DNA from: Bacilli bacterium
GTDB lineage: Bacteria > Bacillota_I > Bacilli_A > RFN20 > CAG-826
NCBI GenBank assembly: GCA_017551465.1
Contig: JAFZLN010000161.1
Coordinates: 1 to 8,078 of the forward strand
Direction of reading: 5' to 3'
Length of the DNA: 8,078 bases
Shown here: piece after piece, positions 1 to 4,869 of the stretch
Position numbering within the stretch: the stretch's first letter is position 1
Layout: the number at the start of each line of letters is the position of its first letter
The notes under the pieces: model-generated
The model's database searches: none
The model's input: the letters and a program-made list of their open reading frames with translations, nothing else
Told to the model about the DNA's origin: nothing
Translations under genes and position numbers: made by a program

Positions 1-261
1 ATCCGTATGGAAGTTGAAGAGGATCCTCTGGCAGTAATGCTGACTTTTATCGATAGTGGAATGCCGTATAACCCGTTGGCCAAGGAAGACCCGGACATTA
101 CGTTATCTGCCGAAGAACGACAGATCGGCGGGCTGGGTATATACATGGTTAAGAAAAGCATGGATGATGTTTCTTATAAGTTTGAAGACGGGAAAAACAT
201 CTTTACAATAAAAAAAAACACGACTCGATTTCGAGTCATTTTTTATATCTTGTCTTTTTAG
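1..261 (+). CDS. Anti-sigma factor / serine kinase-type ATP-binding protein (RsbW-like), 5'-truncated
   Basis: This is the C-terminal part of a GHKL/HATPase_c ATP-binding protein of the RsbW/SpoIIAB type; the reading frame is open from base 1, so the real start lies upstream. Visible motifs are the ATP-lid region DSGMPYNPL (window codons 18-26) and the glycine box GGLGIYMVKK (codons 43-52), followed by the usual D-x-V-x-Y and GKNIFTIKK ending. The N-box helix is outside the window. Known members bind and inhibit a sigma factor, or phosphorylate a STAS anti-sigma-factor antagonist; which applies here cannot be told. The last 14 or so residues (from about codon 73) do not resemble the family and are encoded by the terminator hairpin and beyond, following a run of nine A. 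The tail may be a sequencing or slippage artefact. Family assignment is firm; function is inferred. Confidence 0.8.
   Translation: MRMEVEEDPLAVMLTFIDSGMPYNPLAKEDPDITLSAEERQIGGLGIYMVKKSMDDVSYKFEDGKNIFTIKKNTTRFRVIFYILSF
210..244. terminator. Bidirectional intrinsic terminator between convergent genes
   Basis: A perfect 6-bp stem, GACTCG (222-227) and CGAGTC (232-237), encloses the loop ATTT. It is followed by six T (239-244) on the plus strand and preceded by nine A (210-218), which read as a T tract on the minus strand. It can therefore end both the rightward ATPase transcript and the leftward rpmB transcript. It lies inside the reading frame of the ATPase gene. Confidence 0.7.
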
Positions 262-268
262 TAAAAGA

Positions 269-463
269 TTAGCGATCCTTATATTGTTTATTGAGGCTAC
301 GATATGCTCTTGTAGACATACGAATACGCATTTCTTTGCCATCAACAACGACGGTACGAACTTGAAGATTGGTGTTCCATCTACGACGTGTAGCTCTTAA
401 AGAGTGGGAACGGTTGTTACCGCTTAATGGACCTTTTCCTAATACTGGACAAACTCTTGACAT
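269..463 (-). CDS. rpmB: Large ribosomal subunit protein bL28
   Basis: This 64-residue protein is the usual length for bL28 and carries the family pattern: GKGPLSGNN near residues 9-17, SHS and the basic RATRRRWNTNLQ segment at about 19-34, then VVVDGKEMRIRMSTRAYRSL. It is a structural component of the 50S subunit. Only one cysteine (C5) is present and the later positions read STRA rather than CxxC, so this is the zinc-free form. The ATG at 461-463 is preceded on the minus strand by a consensus AGGAGG (472-477) at 8-base spacing. The gene stands alone, with its own probable promoter upstream and a shared terminator downstream; its stop is only 7 bases from that of the convergent ATPase gene. 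Confidence 0.97.
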   Translation of the reverse strand: MSRVCPVLGKGPLSGNNRSHSLRATRRRWNTNLQVRTVVVDGKEMRIRMSTRAYRSLNKQYKDR

Positions 464-495
464 ATCATCGTCCTCCTGATTTGTTGCCGATTAAT

Positions 496-525
496 ATTAT
501 CATAAGATAAAAACCATAGCAACAA
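496..525 (-). promoter_or_regulatory. Probable rpmB promoter
   Basis: On the minus strand, TTGTTG (520-525) sits 18 bases from GATAAT (496-501). The overlapping alternative TATGAT (499-504) gives a 15-base spacer and is less likely. The site is about 33 bases upstream of the rpmB start, downstream of the preceding gene's terminator, which is where an independent promoter is expected. Neither box is perfect. Confidence 0.45.
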
Positions 526-549
526 GAAATTTGTTTTTTATCTATTCAT

Positions 550-567
550 TGAAAATCAAAATTTTCA
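550..567. repeat. Short inverted repeat upstream of the rpmB promoter
   Basis: TGAAAAT (550-556) and ATTTTCA (561-567) form a perfect 7-bp inverted repeat around CAAA. No T tract follows on either strand, so it is not a terminator. It lies about 25 bases upstream of the proposed rpmB -35 box and could be a protein-binding site, or could be chance in AT-rich DNA. Confidence 0.35.
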
Positions 568-581
568 CTTAGTTGTAGTGG

Positions 582-620
582 AACAAAAAAGAGGTCGATA
601 TCATTTAACCTCTATTTGTT
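582..620 (-). terminator. Intrinsic terminator of the small membrane-protein gene
   Basis: Read on the minus strand directly after the TAA stop (621-623), AGAGGT (608-613) pairs with ACCTCT (590-595) around a 12-base loop, followed by TTTTTGTT. The outer AACAAA (615-620) can also pair with TTTGTT (582-587), extending the stem. It separates the membrane-protein gene from rpmB transcriptionally. Confidence 0.75.
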
Positions 621-1070
621 TTAGATTTTAACGTTTGGATGACGTTTCTTAAATTCTTCTTTATCGATGAGATTGTTGCATCTTTTAAGCATTACCTTAT
701 AGATTTCTCCGTTCCTATCAAAAGGCAAATACTTAACATGTCCCTTATTAGTGTAGAACGCAAGTGTTCTTTTCTTTTCCGCTTGTTCCTTATCGATATA
801 CACTACATCATTGTAGTAGAAATAGGCTTCTTTAAACGCTCTAACTTGGACGAGAAACTTACTTTCAATAACGTAGAAATTACGTAATAAAGCAAGCAAT
901 AACATACCAATACTTGTCCCAACATAAAGGATAATAATGAGTATTTGAATCACTCCCCATCTCTGGAAAAGGAATAGTTGCATACAAGATAGGAATAGAG
1001 CAACTGCGAATAAGAGATCCGCGATTACAAAGATTAATATAGTTCTACGACGGTCTACTGGGACTTTCAT
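621..1070 (-). CDS. Small two-helix membrane protein with cytosolic C-terminal domain, function unknown
   Basis: I do not recognise a named family. The 149-residue protein starts with a basic segment (KVPVDRRR, residues 2-9), then two hydrophobic helices at about 10-34 and 39-62 joined by a very short QRWG turn. By the positive-inside rule both ends should face the cytosol. Residues 64-149 form a soluble region rich in alternating Tyr/Val/Ile strands, ending in a basic helix (about 121-142). This layout recalls bacterial PH-like domain membrane proteins, but that is only a resemblance. The ATG at 1068-1070 has no ribosome binding site; it lies 6 bases after a consensus -10 box, so translation is probably from a leaderless mRNA. 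Upstream, the frame has no other ATG, GTG or TTG before a TAA, and the next internal Met (30) would remove the first helix. It is divergent from the glycogen operon. Confidence 0.75.
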   Translation of the reverse strand: MKVPVDRRRTILIFVIADLLFAVALFLSCMQLFLFQRWGVIQILIIILYVGTSIGMLLLALLRNFYVIESKFLVQVRAFKEAYFYYNDVVYIDKEQAEKKRTLAFYTNKGHVKYLPFDRNGEIYKVMLKRCNNLIDKEEFKKRHPNVKI

Positions 1071-1076
1071 GCCGCT

Positions 1077-1104
1077 ATTATAACAAGTTATATAAAAGTA
1101 GCAA
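1077..1104 (-). promoter_or_regulatory. Leftward promoter of the membrane-protein gene (leaderless)
   Basis: On the minus strand, TTGCTA (1099-1104) is 16 bases from a perfect TATAAT (1077-1082). Only six bases (AGCGGC) separate the -10 box from the ATG at 1070, so the expected transcription start falls on or next to the start codon. Its -35 box is 7 bases from that of the rightward glgC promoter. Confidence 0.65.
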
Positions 1105-1111
1105 AAATGTT

Positions 1112-1140
1112 TTTAAACTACGCGTGCGCAGTGTTATAAT
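1112..1140 (+). promoter_or_regulatory. Extended -10 promoter of the glgCDA-leuS-coaX operon
   Basis: TTTAAA (1112-1117) lies 17 bases from a perfect TATAAT (1135-1140), with an extended -10 TG at 1132-1133. The predicted start near 1147 gives a leader of about 20 bases with the ribosome binding site AAGGAG (1156-1161), 6 bases before the glgC ATG. There is no room for a riboswitch or attenuator. Confidence 0.75.
1117..1132. promoter_or_regulatory. Candidate operator: GC-rich imperfect palindrome in the glgC promoter spacer
   Basis: ACTACGCGTGCGCAGT is a 16-base imperfect palindrome (6 of 8 position pairs match) built from overlapping ACGCGT and TGCGCA. It is the only GC-rich stretch in an otherwise AT-rich intergenic region and lies exactly between the -35 and -10 boxes. 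A repressor bound there would block glgC transcription. The regulator is unknown and the site could be chance. Confidence 0.35.
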
Positions 1141-1167
1141 TTTTTATGAACATAAAAGGAGCATATT

Positions 1168-2292
1168 ATGTCACATAATGTCGTAGCAATGATACTTGCC
1201 GGCGGCAAAGGGACAAGATTAGGTCTTTTAACTAAAAAAATGGCTAAACCTGCAGTCTCTTTTGCGGCTAAATACAGAATTATTGATTTCCCTCTTAGTA
1301 ACTGCGCTAATACGGGTATCAATAAAATTGGTGTTTTAACCCAATATGAACCAACCCTTCTCGATAGTTATATCGGTAATGGTGAAAAATGGGGCTTTAA
1401 TGGTGTCCACGCCCTTCTTACTTCTATTGCCCCTCGTCAAACAGATGAAGGCGCTAACTGGTATAAAGGTACCGCTGACGCTATCACCCAAAACATTGAA
1501 TTCTTAGATGGTCTTGATCCTGACTATGTTTTAATCCTTTCAGGTGACCATATTTATAAAACCACTTATAACGAAATGATTGACCTTCACGTTGATAGTG
1601 GAGCGGATGCGACCATTTCCGTTATTGAAGTTGATCCAAAAGAAGCTAGTAGATTTGGCATTATGGCGGTTGATAAAACTGACCGTATTACTGAATTCCA
1701 AGAAAAACCAAAGAAACCAAAGAGCAATTTAGCCTCTATGGGTGTGTATGTCTTTACTTGGAAAGTTTTAAGAAAATACTTAATCGCTGATAAAGCATTA
1801 GATACAAACCATGATTTCGGTGGTGATATCATCCCCGCCATGCTCAATGATGGTTTAAAACTTCAAGCCTATAGATTTAAAGGCTATTGGAGAGACGTTG
1901 GTACATTAGATTCCTTGCATGAAGCTAATATGGACGTTGCTTTAGATAGAAGTGATTTACATTTCCATGGTGATAGAAGTACTAGAATCTACACCGAAGA
2001 TACATATTCATTACCTCATTATTTAGGTAAAGAAGCATCCATTAAATCTTCGATTTGTAACCAAGGCGCAATTGTCTTAGGTAACGTTACTTCTTCTGTT
2101 ATTTCTAACGAAGTCTTAATTGAAGAAGATGCCGTGGTTGACCGCTGCGTCGTCATGGAAGGTAGTACCATTAAACGTGGTGCGAAAGTTTATAACGCAA
2201 TTGTTGCGCCTAATACCACAATTGAAAGTGGTGTTGTCGTTAACGCAAATAGTAAAGAAATTGCCTTAGTTGGCGGAAAGGTGTCTCACTAA
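1168..2292 (+). CDS. glgC: Glucose-1-phosphate adenylyltransferase, catalytic subunit
   Basis: GlgC makes ADP-glucose and pyrophosphate from ATP and glucose-1-phosphate, the committed step of bacterial glycogen synthesis. The 374-residue protein has an N-terminal nucleotidyltransferase domain (about 1-255) and a C-terminal left-handed beta-helix (about 285-365, hexapeptide-type repeats). Visible motifs are GGKGTRL (12-18), AKPAV (26-30), YKGTADA (99-105), GDHIYK (126-131) with the catalytic Asp at 127, the sugar-phosphate-binding EKP (179-181), HDFGGDIIP (215-223) and GYWRDVGT (239-246). All key catalytic residues are present. The start is set by AAGGAG at 1156-1161, 6 bases before the ATG. 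It is the first gene of the operon, and its stop is one base from the glgD start, which suggests translational coupling and a GlgC-GlgD heteromer like that known in Bacillaceae. Confidence 0.97.
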   Translation: MSHNVVAMILAGGKGTRLGLLTKKMAKPAVSFAAKYRIIDFPLSNCANTGINKIGVLTQYEPTLLDSYIGNGEKWGFNGVHALLTSIAPRQTDEGANWYKGTADAITQNIEFLDGLDPDYVLILSGDHIYKTTYNEMIDLHVDSGADATISVIEVDPKEASRFGIMAVDKTDRITEFQEKPKKPKSNLASMGVYVFTWKVLRKYLIADKALDTNHDFGGDIIPAMLNDGLKLQAYRFKGYWRDVGTLDSLHEANMDVALDRSDLHFHGDRSTRIYTEDTYSLPHYLGKEASIKSSICNQGAIVLGNVTSSVISNEVLIEEDAVVDRCVVMEGSTIKRGAKVYNAIVAPNTTIESGVVVNANSKEIALVGGKVSH

Positions 2293-2293
2293 T

Positions 2294-3406
2294 ATGGCAA
2301 AAGTCTATGGTTTTTGTAATTTACATGATGCTCCTTCATTAGGTAAACTCACTGAGAAGCGTCCAATTGGTACAGTATCTTTCTTAGGAAGATATGGCTT
2401 AATGGACTTCACATTATCTAACTTCTCTAACTCTGGCATTGATAATGTCGGTATTCTTATTGACCGTACCCTCCACTCTGTCGTCTCTCACGTCAGAGAC
2501 GGTTCTATTTGGGTTAACAACACTAAAACAGGTAACATTAGACTTTTCTATAACGAAAATGTTCCAAGTAGAAAGTTCAATACTGACGTTAATAACTTAT
2601 TAAGCAATAGATTACACTTTGAAGACATCAACGCCGACTATGTCGTCGTCGCTCCTGCCTTCTTCCTCATGTCTATTGATTTTAGAGACTATATTGAAAA
2701 ACATATCGAATCAGGGCGAGAAATCTCTCTTATCTATAAGAAAGTGAAGAACGCTAAAGAAGAATTCTTAAACTGCGATGTTATTAAAACAGAAAACAAG
2801 TTAGTCAAAAACTTCTCTGTTAATATGGGCACCGCAAAAGAAGCGATGATTTCCTTAGAAACATTTATCTTCAACTACAGAACATTCTGTCAACTTGTTA
2901 ACAAGACAAGAGAAATTTCCACCTTATTTAATATTCGTGATTTGGTCAATTACTGTGCGACGAATGGCTTATATGAAGTCAACGCCTTCTCCTTTGATGG
3001 TTATGTCGCGCCTATCTTAGACTTTGATAACTTTGTTAAATATTCCACAGAGTTATTATCTTATGAAGTCAGAAAACAACTCTTCAAAGAAGATTGGCCA
3101 ATTTATACAACTACTCATAATACCCCTCCAGCCTTATATGGAGAAAAAGCGGAAGTTAAAAACTCCTTTATTTCTAATGGTTCCACAATTAAAGGTACCG
3201 TTATTAACTCCATCCTTTCTCGTGATGTCATTGTCGAAGAAGGCGCAGTAGTTAAAGACTGCATCCTCTTCAGTGGTACTAAAGTCGGTAAAGGTAGTCA
3301 TCTCCAATACGTCGTCGCGGATAAGAAAGTGCAAATCAAAGAAGTCCGCGATGTCGCTGGCGAAGAAGATCACTACATGTATATCAGTTTCGGAGCAAAT
3401 ATCTAA
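2294..3406 (+). CDS. glgD: GlgD, non-catalytic GlgC-like subunit of ADP-glucose pyrophosphorylase
   Basis: This 370-residue paralogue of GlgC keeps the overall fold (LGRYGLMDFTLSNFSNSGI at 31-49 matches the GlgC YRIIDFPLSNCANTGI segment, and residues 281-347 are beta-helix) but has lost the catalytic parts. The glycine-rich GGxGTRL loop is replaced by NLHDAPSLGKL (9-19). The GDHIYK segment is replaced by APAFFLMS (120-127), with Phe where GlgC has its Asp. The GTADA and YWRDVGT motifs are missing. Known GlgD proteins raise the activity of GlgC in a hetero-oligomer. ATG 2294 was chosen over an upstream TTG at 2270 because it follows the glgC stop by one base and family homology begins there; a weak AAAGG (2277-2281) lies 12 bases upstream. 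The same 1-base gap follows to glgA. Confidence 0.93.
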   Translation: MAKVYGFCNLHDAPSLGKLTEKRPIGTVSFLGRYGLMDFTLSNFSNSGIDNVGILIDRTLHSVVSHVRDGSIWVNNTKTGNIRLFYNENVPSRKFNTDVNNLLSNRLHFEDINADYVVVAPAFFLMSIDFRDYIEKHIESGREISLIYKKVKNAKEEFLNCDVIKTENKLVKNFSVNMGTAKEAMISLETFIFNYRTFCQLVNKTREISTLFNIRDLVNYCATNGLYEVNAFSFDGYVAPILDFDNFVKYSTELLSYEVRKQLFKEDWPIYTTTHNTPPALYGEKAEVKNSFISNGSTIKGTVINSILSRDVIVEEGAVVKDCILFSGTKVGKGSHLQYVVADKKVQIKEVRDVAGEEDHYMYISFGANI

Positions 3407-3407
3407 A

Positions 3408-4847
3408 ATGAAAATAGTCATGGTTGCTAGTGAAGCCCGCCCATTCTGTAAAACGGGTGGTCTTGCTGATGTCGTCTATTCCCTTTCTAAAGAATTAGTG
3501 AAGATGGGGGAAGACGTCTCTATCTTTTTACCTTTCTACGATTCGATTCGTCGTCAGATCTCTGATAAAGCTCTTAAAAAAGCCGCTTCTTATAAGACAC
3601 ATATGTCTTGGAGAAAGCAAACAGTCGACGTTTATCAAATCGTCACCGAAGGTATCAATTATTACTTTATTGAAAATCAACAATATTTCGAAAGAGGTCA
3701 CATCTATGGTGACTTTGATGATGGCGAAAGATTCGCCTTCTTTACGATGGCGGTCAAACAGTTCTTATTATCTAAGCGTGCCCGTCCAGACATCATCCAT
3801 GTCCATGACTGGCAAGCAGGCATGCTCCCATGTTTATTACGCGTGGATGAAGAATGCCGTGATAAATTTGCTAAAACAAAATTTGTCTTTACCATCCATA
3901 ACCCAGCCTTCCAAGGCTTAATGCCTAAGTTCACCTTAGGTGATTTCTATAACTTAACAGACGAATACTTTGATAATGGTTCTGTCCGTTTCAAAGACCA
4001 AGTATCCACTTTAAAAGCAGGTATTGTTTATTCTAATAAAATCACAACCGTTTCCCCAACTCACCATTTAGAGTTATTAACTCCTGAAGGTGGTATGGGA
4101 TTAGATCAAGTTCTTAGATATCGAGAATGGGATTTCTCTGGTATCTTAAACGGTATTGATTATTTAGAATTTAATCCTGAAAATGATAAACAAATCGCTC
4201 AAGCATACACTGCGAAGAATCTCGTCAGTGGTAAGAAGGCTAATAAGGAAGCTTTATGCTACCAATATGGCATCAAGAATCCTAAAGCCCCTCTATATTC
4301 CTTAGTGACACGTATTACCTGGCAAAAAGGTTTTGATATCATCTTCCCAGCGATTGAAGAATTAATCGCAAGAGGCGCTAATATCTTTATGCTCGGTAGT
4401 GGTGAACATCAATACGAACAAAAGTGGGAAGAATTAAAGAGAAGATATCCAGACCGCATTGGCCTATTTATCGGCTATAGCGATAACCTTGCTCATAAGG
4501 TTTACGCTGCCTCTGACTTCTTCATCATGCCATCGTTATTCGAACCATGTGGCTTAGGCCAAATGATTGCCCAACGTTATGGCACATTACCAATTGTTCG
4601 TAGAACAGGTGGCTTAAAAGACAGTGTTATTTGCTATGATGGAAATAACGCTGAAACAAGTAACGGCTTTGGTTTTGACGCCTATAGTGTTTATGAGATG
4701 ACACGTACTTCTCACTACGCTTATGACGTCTATAATAACAAGAAACTACTTCATCAATTGATGAAAAACGCTATGAATACTGATAATTCATGGTTGAAGA
4801 GTACCTTAGAATACATTAAACTTTATAAGGCGTTACTTAACAAGTAA
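3408..4847 (+). CDS. glgA: Glycogen synthase (ADP-glucose-type, GT5)
   Basis: GlgA transfers glucose from ADP-glucose to the non-reducing end of an alpha-1,4-glucan. The 479-residue length is typical, with two Rossmann domains (GT-B fold; GT5 catalytic domain about 2-235, GT1 domain about 285-440). Diagnostic motifs are KTGGLADV (15-22, ADP-glucose-binding Lys15), HVHDWQAG (131-138), FTIHNPAFQG (161-170), GILNGID (245-251), TRITWQKGFD (301-310), FEPCGLGQ (378-385, catalytic Glu379) and RTGGL (399-403). All active-site residues appear intact. ATG 3408 is the start because the KIVMVASEARPF core begins at once and it follows the glgD stop by a single base; a weak GGAG (3392-3395) lies 12 bases upstream, so re-initiation after glgD is likely. 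An open frame continues upstream within glgD but is not family-like. Confidence 0.97.
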   Translation: MKIVMVASEARPFCKTGGLADVVYSLSKELVKMGEDVSIFLPFYDSIRRQISDKALKKAASYKTHMSWRKQTVDVYQIVTEGINYYFIENQQYFERGHIYGDFDDGERFAFFTMAVKQFLLSKRARPDIIHVHDWQAGMLPCLLRVDEECRDKFAKTKFVFTIHNPAFQGLMPKFTLGDFYNLTDEYFDNGSVRFKDQVSTLKAGIVYSNKITTVSPTHHLELLTPEGGMGLDQVLRYREWDFSGILNGIDYLEFNPENDKQIAQAYTAKNLVSGKKANKEALCYQYGIKNPKAPLYSLVTRITWQKGFDIIFPAIEELIARGANIFMLGSGEHQYEQKWEELKRRYPDRIGLFIGYSDNLAHKVYAASDFFIMPSLFEPCGLGQMIAQRYGTLPIVRRTGGLKDSVICYDGNNAETSNGFGFDAYSVYEMTRTSHYAYDVYNNKKLLHQLMKNAMNTDNSWLKSTLEYIKLYKALLNK

Positions 4848-4869
4848 CCTTCTGAAAGGAGAATGTATT

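Noticed and set aside
103..348. Minus-strand ORF of 81 codons across the ATPase and rpmB ends
   Set aside because: It crosses the bidirectional terminator and overlaps two genuine genes; the sequence looks like noise.
1095..1120. A/T-rich dyad TAGCAAAAATGTTTTTAAACTA as an operator
   Set aside because: The symmetry is imperfect and arises largely from A and T runs; the segment already holds both -35 boxes.
1071..1167. CcpA cre site controlling glycogen synthesis
   Set aside because: No stretch matches the cre consensus adequately; the palindrome present is ACTACGCGTGCGCAGT, which is different.
1134..1322. Minus-strand ORF of 62 codons over the glgC start
   Set aside because: It is antisense to the conserved GlgC N-terminus, has no family resemblance and overlaps the glgC promoter.
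2270..2293. Upstream TTG start extending glgD by eight codons
   Set aside because: It overlaps the glgC end, family homology begins at the ATG at 2294, and the one-base gap matches the glgD-glgA junction.
3273..3407. Open frame extending glgA upstream by 45 codons into glgD
   Set aside because: The extension is an out-of-frame reading of conserved glgD sequence, and glycogen synthases begin at the KIVMVASEARPF core, i.e. ATG 3408.
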